From assembly GCA_035302345.1 (NCBI GenBank), contig DATGSS010000035.1:1-32651 (forward strand): a stretch of DNA of 32,651 bases, written 5' to 3'. A model generated the notes under the pieces. It worked only from the letters and a program-made list of their open reading frames with translations. It was not told the DNA's origin and ran no database searches. Position 1 is the first letter of the stretch, and each line of letters opens with the position of its first letter. Origin of the DNA: Paenalcaligenes sp035302345 (GTDB taxonomy: Bacteria; Pseudomonadota; Gammaproteobacteria; Burkholderiales; Burkholderiaceae_B). Positions 16,277 to 24,331 of this stretch are shown in pieces. The translations under genes were made by a program, and so were the position numbers.

Positions 16277-16918
16277 GTGTTTGAGCAATGGGGCGTAGTG
16301 CATTTAGGCACATATCTGGTTGGGCTGTTTTTGATTATTATTCTGCCTGGGCCAAACTCTTTGTTTGTTTTAAGTACCAGCGCTGGCCGTGGAATTGCGG
16401 CGGGCTATCAGGCTGCCTGTGGTGTGTTTCTAGGCGATGCTATTTTAATTTTATTGACCGCAGCCGGGGCCAGCACCTTATTAAAGCAGTACCCAGTGTT
16501 ATTTTTTGCACTCAAGGCTGCAGGGGCTGCCTACCTATTCTACGTGGGTGCCCAAATCCTGTATGCTTTGTATCGACCCCGTCCAGCCACCGCGACAGAT
16601 ACAGTACAGCTAGCTCATAGGGGTTATTTTCAACGCGCCCTGTTGTTAAGCTTACTAAATCCAAAGGCTATTTTATTTCTGATTTCTTTTTTTGTGCAGT
16701 TTGTAGACCCGAGTAAAGGCCATCCCTGGTTAGCATTTATGGTGCTAGGGGGGTTCTTGCAGCTATTTAGTTTTACTTATTTATCCACCTTGATATTTGG
16801 CGGGGCCAAACTAGCTGCGGGCTTTCGACGCTATCGACGCCTGAGCCACGGTGCTAATTTAGCAGTGGCTATATTATTTATCGGATTTGCGCTGCGCATG
16901 CTATTCGAATCTCAATAA
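16277..16918 (+). CDS. leuE: LysE/RhtB family exporter, LeuE-like
   Basis: Inner-membrane amino-acid exporter of 213 residues with about six hydrophobic segments. Along its length it resembles LeuE (YeaS): WGVVHLGTYLVGLF at the start, ILPGPNSLFVL near 22, GYQAACGVFLGDAILIL near 42, ALLLSLLNPKAILFLISFFVQFVD near 118, and LSTLIFGGA. The GTG start at 16277 follows AGGAGG with four bases between. Only nine bases separate it from diaminopimelate dehydrogenase, so the exported substrate may be linked to the lysine/diaminopimelate branch rather than leucine. That is inference; the LeuE name rests on family resemblance. Confidence 0.85.
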   Translation: MFEQWGVVHLGTYLVGLFLIIILPGPNSLFVLSTSAGRGIAAGYQAACGVFLGDAILILLTAAGASTLLKQYPVLFFALKAAGAAYLFYVGAQILYALYRPRPATATDTVQLAHRGYFQRALLLSLLNPKAILFLISFFVQFVDPSKGHPWLAFMVLGGFLQLFSFTYLSTLIFGGAKLAAGFRRYRRLSHGANLAVAILFIGFALRMLFESQ

Positions 16919-16927
16919 GGTTAAATC

Positions 16928-17914
16928 ATGAGTGCTTCTATACGTATTGGTATTTTGGGCTATGGCAATTTGGGTCGTGGGGTCGAGAGTGCCCTGCAAC
17001 AAAACCCAGATATGCAATTAGTGGGTATCTTTACCCGCCGTGATCCGGCACAGCTCGAGCCTTTATTTGACGCTACCCAAGTCTTTGCGATGGATGACCT
17101 AATGTCCTTCAAGGACAAGATTGATGTATTGATACTGTGTGGTGGCTCCAAAGACGATTTACCCGTCCAAGGACCGCAATGGGCCCAGCATTTCAATATC
17201 GTAGATAGTTTTGATACACATGCACGCATCCCCGAATACTTTAAAGAGGTTGATGGGGTGGCACGGCCTAACCAACACGCTGCTGTTATCGCCGTCGGCT
17301 GGGATCCAGGTTTGTTTTCTTTAAACCGCATGATAGCCGAGGCTGTCTTGCCCGCAGGTCAGACAGATACTTTTTGGGGCAAAGGGCTTAGCCAGGGGCA
17401 TTCGGATGCAGTGCGTCGCGTGCCAGGCGTAAAGGCTGCTGTGCAATACACCATCCCGGCAGAAGACGCTATGGATTTGGTGCGTAGCGGGGCGCGCCCA
17501 CAGCTAGAGTCCCGTGAAAAACATCGTCGTGAGTGTTATGTTGTCCTTGAAGATGGGGCAAATCAGAAAGAGGTCGAAGACACCATCGTTAATATGCCGA
17601 ATTATTTTGCGGACTTTGATACGACAGTTAATTTTATTGACCTCGAGACTTTGCAGCGTGACCATCAGGCCATGCCTCATGGTGGGTTTGTAATTCGTAG
17701 CGCCCAGTCCGAGCGCGGCAACAATCAGATCTATGAGTTCTCTTTGCAGTTAAATTCAAATCCCGAGTTCACATCTAGTGTGCTGGTGGCTTATGCGCGT
17801 GCAGCCTATCGTTTGCACGCCTCTGGGCAATTTGGTGCATTTACCATTTATGATATTGCGCCGGCGTTAATCTCGCCGCATACTCCTGCAGACCTGCGCG
17901 CTCGACTACTGTAG
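16928..17914 (+). CDS. ddh: meso-Diaminopimelate D-dehydrogenase
   Basis: NADPH-dependent enzyme that interconverts meso-diaminopimelate and L-2-amino-6-oxopimelate plus ammonia, a one-step shortcut in lysine and peptidoglycan precursor synthesis. It has the Rossmann motif GILGYGNLGRGVE at 8-20, IFTRRDP near 34, CGGSKDDLP near 74, SFDTHARIPEY near 96, GWDPGLFSLNRM near 126, FWGKGLSQGHSDAVRRVPGV near 151, and a C-terminal dimerisation part; 328 residues is typical of Ddh. Most proteobacteria use the succinylase route and lack Ddh, so its presence suggests gain. It shares a transcript with the upstream exporter. Confidence 0.93.
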   Translation: MSASIRIGILGYGNLGRGVESALQQNPDMQLVGIFTRRDPAQLEPLFDATQVFAMDDLMSFKDKIDVLILCGGSKDDLPVQGPQWAQHFNIVDSFDTHARIPEYFKEVDGVARPNQHAAVIAVGWDPGLFSLNRMIAEAVLPAGQTDTFWGKGLSQGHSDAVRRVPGVKAAVQYTIPAEDAMDLVRSGARPQLESREKHRRECYVVLEDGANQKEVEDTIVNMPNYFADFDTTVNFIDLETLQRDHQAMPHGGFVIRSAQSERGNNQIYEFSLQLNSNPEFTSSVLVAYARAAYRLHASGQFGAFTIYDIAPALISPHTPADLRARLL

Positions 17915-17943
17915 TTAAACAGCGCCCATATTACCAATAACAT

Positions 17944-17989
17944 TGCCCAAGGCCATCGAAACTGATTTGAGGGGTCTTGGGCAGTTTTT
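17944..17989 (+). terminator. Probable terminator after ddh
   Basis: TGCCCAAG (17944-17951) pairs with CTTGGGCA (17976-17983) across a long 24-nt loop, followed by GTTTTT. The long loop makes it weaker than the other terminators here. Confidence 0.5.
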
Positions 17990-18004
17990 CGTTTATGTTC
18001 TTGT

Positions 18005-19372
18005 TTATATTCCCGCTGCAGCACGAGCTTGTAAACGAACCCCAAAACGATGCCAGCGCAAAGTCAATAGTACGGCGACCACTGATAAACCGGTGATAAA
18101 GCCCAACCAAACCCCCGTGCCACCTAGTTGCGCCCCAAAGGCTAAAAACGCGCCTATGGGTACCCCTAATACCCAATACCCGATCAGCGCTAGCAGCATT
18201 GGAGTGCGCGTGTCATATAGTCCTCGTAGCATGCCGGCGGCTACAGCTTGGGCACCATCTGCAATTTGGAAAATCGCGGCCAGCACTAGAAAGTGAGCCG
18301 CTAAATACAACACGGCTAAATTCTCTTGCGAATCACCCCTGATAAATAGACCAGCTAGTTGCTCGGGGAATAACCACATCACCAATGCTGCTAGGCCCAT
18401 AAATCCTACCCCTAAAGCATAGGATACCCAGCCAGCGCGCACAGCATCGGCTAACTGAGCACGGCCATAAGACAGTCCAACCCGGATGGTAGCCACCTGA
18501 CTAAAGCCCAGTGGAATCATATAGGTTACAGATGAAATCTGCATCGCGATGGCGTGCGCAGCTAGGGCAGTCTCACCGATGAGCCCCATCATAATTACGC
18601 CAGCATAAAAAATTAGCGTTTCTAGGGTAAAGGTAATAGCAATAGGGATACCTAGTTGCCATAGTTCGCTTAGCATTGACCATTCAAATCGCCACCAATT
18701 ACCAAAAGTATGATAGCGGCTAAAGGGGCGTTTTTTGTGTACTAGCAAAGCCATACCCAGAAACATAAAGGTACTGGTCAGGCTGGCAGATACACCGCCG
18801 CCAACTAAACCGAATGAGGGCAAACCAAAAGCACCGAAAATCAAAACCCAGCCTAAAACAGCATTAAATAAAATCCCCAGGCAAGCAATTAAAAACGTCC
18901 ATAGGGGGCGCTCAAGTGCAGCTAAAAAAGAACGCAACACGATATACAGCAAATAAGGCAGCAAGCCCCATTGCAGGGTGTGCATATAAGGCAATGCGCG
19001 TTGTACTGTTTCGGGCTGCTGCCCCAAAGCGATCAACAGGCTATCTGCGTTCCATAACAGCAACCAAAAAGGCAGTGCAATCAGGACAGCCGATAGGAAA
19101 CCATGACGCAAAATACGTCTGATCTGGCGGATATTGCTGCGTCGTCGCCCAAGCACATTGGCCAACATAGGAACTGTTGCCGAGACCAGCCCCAGACTAA
19201 AAATCATCGTGACCTGGTACAGACTGGCCGCCAATGATGCCGCAGCTAACTCAGCCTTACCCAACTGACCAAAATAAATGGTGTTTGTTGTCAAAATCGC
19301 GATTTGAGCCAAATTGGTCAAAATCAACGGGTAGCCGAGTTTAATAGAAGCGCGCGTTTCTTTGAGCCACAT
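18005..19372 (-). CDS. MATE family efflux transporter (NorM-like)
   Basis: Multidrug and toxic-compound extrusion protein of 455 residues with roughly twelve hydrophobic helices, which exports cationic compounds using a sodium or proton gradient. MATE-like parts are IKLGYPLILTNLAQIA at the N-terminus, an AAASLAASLYQ segment near 43, LGIPIAITFTLETLIFYAG near 236 (start of the second half) and IADGAQAVAAGMLRGLYDT near 376. The substrate cannot be read from sequence. It diverges from the copper chaperone gene across about 140 AT-rich bases. Confidence 0.9.
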   Translation of the reverse strand: MWLKETRASIKLGYPLILTNLAQIAILTTNTIYFGQLGKAELAAASLAASLYQVTMIFSLGLVSATVPMLANVLGRRRSNIRQIRRILRHGFLSAVLIALPFWLLLWNADSLLIALGQQPETVQRALPYMHTLQWGLLPYLLYIVLRSFLAALERPLWTFLIACLGILFNAVLGWVLIFGAFGLPSFGLVGGGVSASLTSTFMFLGMALLVHKKRPFSRYHTFGNWWRFEWSMLSELWQLGIPIAITFTLETLIFYAGVIMMGLIGETALAAHAIAMQISSVTYMIPLGFSQVATIRVGLSYGRAQLADAVRAGWVSYALGVGFMGLAALVMWLFPEQLAGLFIRGDSQENLAVLYLAAHFLVLAAIFQIADGAQAVAAGMLRGLYDTRTPMLLALIGYWVLGVPIGAFLAFGAQLGGTGVWLGFITGLSVVAVLLTLRWHRFGVRLQARAAAGI

Positions 19373-19406
19373 AATTACAGGGGGATGGTTTCATTAAATT
19401 TAAATA

Positions 19407-19421
19407 AATGTAAAATACATT
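19407..19421. promoter_or_regulatory. Palindrome AATGTA-AAA-TACATT in the MATE/PCuAC intergenic region
   Basis: A perfect 15-base dyad. On the minus strand it lies between a TTGAAT and a TAAATT that could be the MATE gene's -35 and -10 boxes, spaced 16 bases. Binding there would repress the MATE gene. The regulator is not recognised. Confidence 0.4.
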
Positions 19422-19511
19422 CAATGCGATAAGCCACATTTTGCTATTTAAATAACTGGCTTTAGTGTTCTGAGAATCGCATCAGTAACGATTTAGTTGG
19501 GTTTCAATATC

Positions 19512-20087
19512 ATGACAAAACACATGAAAAAGCTCTTTTCAGCAACCGTGATAGGGTTATCAGGTTTGGCACTGGGCTGGACACAAGTCCTGGCTGCTCA
19601 CACGCACGATGAGCACGATCACCAGCACCACGCCACGACTGATGAGCACGATTTTGACGATGAGTTCTCCTTGGCTCAACCCAGCCAAGAAATTGCGATT
19701 GAGCAATGTTGGGTGCGTTGGCTGCCGGGTGATGTACCAGCAGCGGGCTATTTTGAACTGCAGAACAACAAAGAGACCCCGATTGAATTGCTCGCCGTGC
19801 GCAGTTCTGCCTATGACCTAATGATGCTGCATCAATCTTATGAGGATGATGGATTACAAAAAATGAAAATGGCGGATGCCATCATTATCCCAGCGCAAGA
19901 CAGTCTGTCTTTTGTGCCAGGTGGCTATCACATGATGCTAGAAGAGCCCGCGCAGACTGTTCAGGTTGGTGAAAATATCAGCGTGGATTTTCTATTCACC
20001 TCTGAGAACGAACAAAATTACGAGATCGTTAACAGCGACTGCCGGGTTAATTCTCCTAAAGCACGTCAATATGATGAACAGCCTTGA
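19512..20087 (+). CDS. Periplasmic copper chaperone PCuAC family (DUF461) with His-rich N-terminus
   Basis: Secreted copper-binding protein of a family that delivers Cu(I) to cytochrome oxidase and other periplasmic sites. A signal peptide (residues 1 to about 29, ending VLAA) precedes an unusual His/Asp-rich stretch (HTHDEHDHQHH and more, about 30-50). The beta-barrel domain then carries the H/M copper-site pattern: MMLHQSYE, QKMKMA and, about 20 residues later, GGYHMML. Two cysteines (in EQCW and SDCRV) may form a disulfide. The ATG at 19512 is chosen over an upstream TTG at 19497; an ATG at 19524 is also possible. It stands alone between two minus-strand units and has its own terminator. 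Confidence 0.85.
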   Translation: MTKHMKKLFSATVIGLSGLALGWTQVLAAHTHDEHDHQHHATTDEHDFDDEFSLAQPSQEIAIEQCWVRWLPGDVPAAGYFELQNNKETPIELLAVRSSAYDLMMLHQSYEDDGLQKMKMADAIIIPAQDSLSFVPGGYHMMLEEPAQTVQVGENISVDFLFTSENEQNYEIVNSDCRVNSPKARQYDEQP

Positions 20088-20162
20088 TGCGGTCTCTTGG
20101 TGCAGTTATCAAGTTTTAAAGACTAATGCAGCCCAGGCAGGTCATCACTGCCTGATTGATTG

Positions 20163-20203
20163 ACAGCCTAGATCGATGACCACAACTAGGGCTGTGTTTT
20201 TTT
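20163..20203 (+). terminator. Terminator after the PCuAC gene
   Basis: ACAGCCTAG (20163-20171) pairs with CTAGGGCTGT (20186-20195) with one bulged G, followed within two bases by seven T. Confidence 0.75.
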
Positions 20204-20210
20204 GGGCTGA

Positions 20211-20891
20211 TTATTGAAAGAGCTCTAAGCGACTACGTGCGGTTTCTGCTGCTTTCGAGTCGGGATAGTCGTTAACAATGCGCTGCAGTGTTTTTTGAGC
20301 GCTGTCCAAGTCATTAGTTTCTACTTGGCTAGATGCGATGACCATCATGGCATCGGGGGCGCGTGGGCTGGCTGAGTATTTCTGGATCATGCCTTGCAGT
20401 CGTTGGATAGCGGCCGAGAATTTTTTAGTGGCAAACAGGCTACTGCCCTCGTAAAAACGGGCTTCATCACCGTAGGCACTATCAGGGTACGCTTCCACAA
20501 ATGCATTCAGAGCACTGGCGGCCTCTTGGTACTCGCCATTGCGGTACAACTCCATCGCAGTCTCAAATGCGACTTGTTCTTGGGGGTCTGCAAAAGCATG
20601 GGTTGCAATTTGTGGGCTGTCTTGGCTTTGACGGCCACTTTGCCAGCTAAGCTTTTCAACCTCGCCGCGTAATTGCGTGACCTCTTGTCGTAGCATTTCT
20701 ACCTGATCGGCAAGCATTAAACGAGTTTGCTGATTGTGCTCATTCATTTGGCGTATTTGCTGGCGCAGTTCCAAGATAGCGCGGCGGGCCTCATCATCAG
20801 AAAATGACCATGCAGCGCTACTGGCCCCTAAAGTCAGCGATAGGGTTGCGCACAGGAGTACGTATTTTTTGAGCTTTGCCAAAGGGAACAT
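20211..20891 (-). CDS. cpoB: Cell division coordinator CpoB (YbgF)
   Basis: Periplasmic partner of TolA that links peptidoglycan synthesis to outer-membrane constriction. It has a signal peptide (cleavage probable near AWS-FSDD, about residue 30), an N-terminal coiled coil (about 35-85) for trimerisation, and a C-terminal TPR region (about 105-226) with repeats such as AFETAMELYRNGEYQEAASAL and AIQRLQGMIQKY. An in-frame GTG at 20900 could extend the protein, but AGGTG six bases before the ATG at 20891 supports the shorter form. It is last in the tol-pal cluster. Confidence 0.94.
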   Translation of the reverse strand: MFPLAKLKKYVLLCATLSLTLGASSAAWSFSDDEARRAILELRQQIRQMNEHNQQTRLMLADQVEMLRQEVTQLRGEVEKLSWQSGRQSQDSPQIATHAFADPQEQVAFETAMELYRNGEYQEAASALNAFVEAYPDSAYGDEARFYEGSSLFATKKFSAAIQRLQGMIQKYSASPRAPDAMMVIASSQVETNDLDSAQKTLQRIVNDYPDSKAAETARSRLELFQ

Positions 20892-20912
20892 GTTTATCAC
20901 CTATTGAAAAGA

Positions 20913-20940
20913 AACGCCGCAGCAATAGAGCTACGGCGTT
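20913..20940 (-). other. Stem-loop between pal and cpoB (proximal to cpoB)
   Basis: AACGCCG pairs with CGGCGTT, with an inner AGC/GCT extension. On the minus strand it is followed by TTTCTTTTC, so it looks like a partial terminator that could lower cpoB expression relative to pal. Confidence 0.55.
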
Positions 20941-20962
20941 AATAAAAGCGCATAGAGCAAAT

Positions 20963-20985
20963 GCATCTGCACAGGGTACAGATGC
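20963..20985 (-). other. Stem-loop just after pal
   Basis: GCATCTG pairs with CAGATGC around a 9-nt loop, ten bases downstream of the pal stop. No T-run follows. It may protect the pal message 3' end against exonucleases. Confidence 0.45.
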
Positions 20986-20994
20986 TCAGGCTAT

Positions 20995-21501
20995 TTAACG
21001 CTGATAATTGATATCAGCTCGGCGGTTTTCCGCGTAATCAGCCTCTGTATTTCCAAGTGCGCGTGGGCGCTCTTTACCGAAACTAATAGTTTCGATTTGA
21101 TCTCTATTAACGCCTAGCAGGTTCATCATGCGGGCGACTGCCTCAGAGCGTCGCTGACCGAGTGCCAAGTTGTATTCGGTGCCACCGCGTTCGTCAGCGT
21201 GACCCTCGATGCGTACTCGCTGTTCTGGTGTGTCACGCAGATAGCCCGAGTGCATCTGGACCAAATCGCGATATTGATCAGCGACGACATAGCTGTCGAA
21301 ATCAAAATAAACAGAACGGTCTTGGGACAGGGGGCTAGCAGGATCAAACGGATCCATGACTACACCCGTGCTGGGACCATCGCCACGGGCATCGGCGCCT
21401 GCGCCTGTGCCTTTGGATTCATCAAGTGGGACAGAGCTACAAGCGGCCAACGCCAGTGCTAATGTCGCTAAAGTGAAACCTCTAAAAATACGCGAGCTCA
21501 T
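20995..21501 (-). CDS. pal: Peptidoglycan-associated lipoprotein Pal
   Basis: Outer-membrane lipoprotein that binds peptidoglycan and TolB. The signal peptide ends in a lipobox LAAC with Cys21 as the lipidated residue. A flexible Gly/Asp-rich linker (about 25-50) is followed by an OmpA-like domain: SVYFDFDSYVVADQY, EGHADERGGTEYNLALGQRRSEAV with the conserved Asp and Arg that hold diaminopimelate, and SFGKERPRALG. Its 168 residues are normal. It lies between tolB and cpoB on one transcript; lipidation would start with Lgt, also in this window. Confidence 0.97.
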   Translation of the reverse strand: MSSRIFRGFTLATLALALAACSSVPLDESKGTGAGADARGDGPSTGVVMDPFDPASPLSQDRSVYFDFDSYVVADQYRDLVQMHSGYLRDTPEQRVRIEGHADERGGTEYNLALGQRRSEAVARMMNLLGVNRDQIETISFGKERPRALGNTEADYAENRRADINYQR

Positions 21502-21536
21502 TAGTTTTCCTTACTAAAAAAGGTCAACACAAAAAT

Positions 21537-22835
21537 TTAATCGGTAAACGGGCCCCATGTGGGCTCACGCACAGTACCGTTCAATGCAGAAAGGGTTTGG
21601 CGAACACGGCCATCAACAGATGTGACTGCCAAGACGCTCTTCCCTCCTTGTACTGTACTATACAGTATTTGTTGCCCATTCGGCGCAAAACTGGGGGACT
21701 GGTCATCAGGACCGTTGGTAATTAGTTGCTCTTCTTCCGAATCCAAATTCAATATAGCGACTCGGAAAGCGCCGTCTCTACGAGTAACATAAACAAGGTT
21801 CTCTTCGCTAGGAGAAACTTGTGGTGAAATGTTGTAACTGCCATTAAACGTCACACGCTGCGCCTCGCCGCCATCAACGGGAACGCGATAGACCTGGGGG
21901 CTACCACCACGGTCACTCGTAAAGAACAGCCATTTACCATCACGTGAAAAGCTGGGTTCGGTGTCAATCAAGGGAGAGCGCATGACACGACGCAATCCAG
22001 AGCCATCAGCATTGATGGTGTATAGCTGTGAAATACCATCTTTTGACAAGGCTATGGCTAGCTGTTCTCCATCAGGAGACCAAGCTGGCGCACTGTTATT
22101 TCCCTTAAAATTTGCTACAGGTTCGCGCTCGGCAGTGCGCAAGTTTTGTACATAAACCACAGGTTTGTCTAGTTCAAAGCTAACATAAGCGAGCTTATCC
22201 CCCTTGGGCGACCAAGCGGGTGAAATGATGGGCTGCTTGGAGCGCAGCATAACCTGTGGGTTTTGGCCATCAGCATCTGCTACCTGCAGCTCATAAGTAT
22301 CTCCAGTATGGAGCACATACGCTATTTTTGTAGAAAAGACACCGCGCATCCCGGTGATTGCCTCGTAAATGCGGTCAGCAATTCGGTGAGATAGGCGACG
22401 CAACTCATCCTCGCTACCAGCAAAAGCCACCGAGTCAACCTCTGTATTGGTGACGGTATCGAGCAGTCTATAGTTAATGGTGTATTGGCCCCCTTGCTCT
22501 TGTACCGAGCCATAGGCTAGATAATCAGCACCTCGGTTACGCCAATAAGTATCATCAATAGAGCTATCCATATTAAGGCGTGCTCCAGAGGTACTGACTA
22601 ACTGAAACTGTCCCGAGCGACTCAGGTCAGCGCGGATAACTTCAGCAATATTGAGTGCACTGGGGGTGTTCTCAAAGTCAGCTATGGCAATAGGGTACTG
22701 AGTGGCGCCCACTCCTGAGATATCAACGCGTAATTGGGCGTGGGCATTGGCACTAAAGATGAAAAGCAAGGCAAGGGCGGCGAAAAGGGCCTTGATAAAT
22801 TGCCCCCCTTGTCGTGCAAAGTGCGTTGCGGTCAT
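21537..22835 (-). CDS. tolB: Tol-Pal system protein TolB
   Basis: Periplasmic beta-propeller that shuttles between Pal and TolA. It has a signal peptide with probable cleavage after NAHA (about residue 33), an N-terminal domain with the GVGATQYPIAIADFEN motif, and five WD40-like blades marked by SPAWSPKGDKLAYVSFE, APAWSPDGEQLAIAL, EPSFSRDGKWLFFTSDR, SPQVSPSEENLVYVT and SPSFAPNGQQILYST. Its 432 residues fit the family. It follows tolA by 15 bases. Confidence 0.97.
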   Translation of the reverse strand: MTATHFARQGGQFIKALFAALALLFIFSANAHAQLRVDISGVGATQYPIAIADFENTPSALNIAEVIRADLSRSGQFQLVSTSGARLNMDSSIDDTYWRNRGADYLAYGSVQEQGGQYTINYRLLDTVTNTEVDSVAFAGSEDELRRLSHRIADRIYEAITGMRGVFSTKIAYVLHTGDTYELQVADADGQNPQVMLRSKQPIISPAWSPKGDKLAYVSFELDKPVVYVQNLRTAEREPVANFKGNNSAPAWSPDGEQLAIALSKDGISQLYTINADGSGLRRVMRSPLIDTEPSFSRDGKWLFFTSDRGGSPQVYRVPVDGGEAQRVTFNGSYNISPQVSPSEENLVYVTRRDGAFRVAILNLDSEEEQLITNGPDDQSPSFAPNGQQILYSTVQGGKSVLAVTSVDGRVRQTLSALNGTVREPTWGPFTD

Positions 22836-22850
22836 AGGTGCGATCTCCTG

Positions 22851-23897
22851 TTAATCGTACATTCTGTATTCGCCACCAAACTTGTTAGGAAATTTGCCAC
22901 TGGGTGGTGTGGGCAATGGCGAACATTTTTCAATTCCTTTTTTGACGGCCTCATCAAATTGGCGGTTACCTGATGATCTTACTATAGTCACGCCAAGTAC
23001 CCGACCTTCGCCATCAAGGGATGCCTCATATTGTAGTGTAGGATTGTTATTTCCTCTGCGTGGTGGGGTATTAAAGACGACGCGCGGCTTGATGCAGCTA
23101 CGCAAGCGAGCCGCGTAGCCGTCATCGCCACCTCCGCCGGCTTGGTTTCTGCTGGCGGTACCGCCCTCGATGCCCGCAGCCTCTCGACCTGCTGCCTGCA
23201 TGGCCTCACGCAGCTGTGCTTTCTTACGCTCTTCCTCTTCCTTGGCTTTGCGCTCGGCTTCTTCGCGTGCTTTTCGCTCTTCCTCTTCTTTGGCTTTGCG
23301 TTCGGCTTCTTCACGCGCTTTACGCTCTTCCTCTTCTTTGGCTTTGCGTTCGGCTTCTTCGCGCGCTTTTCGCTCTTCCTCTTCCTTGGCTTTGCGCTCG
23401 GCTTCTTCACGTGCCCGACGTTCTTCTTCTTCGCGTTCCTGGCGCTCTTTTTCGGCTTTGGCAAGCGCAATATCAGGGTCCTTCTCGGGTGGGAGATCCT
23501 GGCTTTGATTAGACTGATCAGGTTGAGCTGTGTCCTGTTCTACGGGGTCTGTGTCATCCGTAGTGGGCTCCGGTTGGTCTTCGGTCTCGGGTGTTTCTGA
23601 TTCGGTAGGTTCTGACTCAGTCTGCTCATCGTTAACCGTGGGCTCATCCATAGCTGATGTTTCATCGAGCTCATCAATCTCTTCAACCTCGTCAAAGTTG
23701 ACATCGCCACCGGGTTCCTCTTCGACTTGTAAATCACCCTCTGCCCAGAGCTCGATTTGCACTGGGGAAGGGTTGCGCGGGGCATTTAATAACCCCGCCA
23801 GTAGCAGCAAAAACAAAGCGACATGCAGGCTAATGGCATAAATAAGGCCACGGCGCTGATCTTTTTTGTCGTTGGCATCGTAAAACTGCTTCGTCAT
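22851..23897 (-). CDS. tolA: Tol-Pal system protein TolA
   Basis: Inner-membrane-anchored protein spanning the periplasm, energised by TolQ/TolR. One membrane helix lies at about residues 18-37. An acidic Glu/Asp/Thr/Pro-rich stretch (about 56-140) comes before a Lys/Glu/Ala/Arg-rich helical rod (about 145-240) that contains three exact 16-residue repeats. The C-terminal domain (about 258-348) carries two cysteines and the TolA/TonB-like RVLGVTIVRSSGNRQFDEAVKKGI. Its ATG overlaps the tolR stop by four bases. The order of the acidic segment before the rod differs from E. coli TolA but is not unusual for betaproteobacteria. Confidence 0.95.
   Translation of the reverse strand: MTKQFYDANDKKDQRRGLIYAISLHVALFLLLLAGLLNAPRNPSPVQIELWAEGDLQVEEEPGGDVNFDEVEEIDELDETSAMDEPTVNDEQTESEPTESETPETEDQPEPTTDDTDPVEQDTAQPDQSNQSQDLPPEKDPDIALAKAEKERQEREEEERRAREEAERKAKEEEERKAREEAERKAKEEEERKAREEAERKAKEEEERKAREEAERKAKEEEERKKAQLREAMQAAGREAAGIEGGTASRNQAGGGGDDGYAARLRSCIKPRVVFNTPPRRGNNNPTLQYEASLDGEGRVLGVTIVRSSGNRQFDEAVKKGIEKCSPLPTPPSGKFPNKFGGEYRMYD
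23244..23387 (-). repeat. Three tandem 48-bp repeats in tolA
   Basis: Residues 171-186, 187-202 and 203-218 are the same 16-residue unit, KEEEERKAREEAERKA, with partial units on both sides. The DNA copies differ at a few third positions. Copy number may vary by slippage or recombination and would change the rod length by about 2.4 nm per unit if helical. Confidence 0.9.
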
Positions 23898-24331
23898 GAT
23901 TCGTCGCTGCTATCCTGATTGACCAAAAAGCCCAGGCGCGTAAAACCACTGCGTCGTAATTGGTCCATTATTTCCATTACCTCTTCATAGGGGACCTGAC
24001 CATCGGCAGCAATCACTACGGGGTTCTGATCTGTGGCGATGGCTTGGATGTCATCGATTAAAGATTCTGGGCTAGTGGGACTAAAATCATTGCTCGCCTC
24101 GCGCAGGCGTAAAGCCAATACACCGTCTTCACCGAGCTGTACTTCGACTGGAGTTGCGGGTACCTCAGAGGCCTCGCCTACCGTAGGCAGATCGATAATG
24201 CCTGGGGTGATCATAGGAGCCGTCACCATAAAAATAACCAGCAAAACAAGCATGACGTCGATATAAGGCACAACGTTCATCTCGTTTTTTTGTCGGCGCT
24301 GTCGACGGCGGTGCGAACGTTCTCTGGGCAT
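23894..24331 (-). CDS. tolR: Tol-Pal system protein TolR
   Basis: ExbD/TolR family partner of the TolQ proton channel. A short basic cytoplasmic N-terminus (RRRQRRQKNEMN) leads to NVVPYIDVMLVLLVIFMVTAP, the single helix with the essential aspartate (about residues 19-39). A periplasmic domain follows with VVIAADGQVPYEEVMEIMD and LGFLVN. Its 145 residues are typical. It overlaps tolQ by one base and tolA by four, indicating translational coupling. Confidence 0.96.
   Translation of the reverse strand: MPRERSHRRRQRRQKNEMNVVPYIDVMLVLLVIFMVTAPMITPGIIDLPTVGEASEVPATPVEVQLGEDGVLALRLREASNDFSPTSPESLIDDIQAIATDQNPVVIAADGQVPYEEVMEIMDQLRRSGFTRLGFLVNQDSSDES

Noticed and set aside
22988..23600. Long frames on both strands across the tolA repeats, including membrane-like Phe/Leu/Gly-rich ones
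   Set aside because: Products of the 48-bp repeats read in other frames; tolA is coupled to tolR and tolB and has the expected domains.
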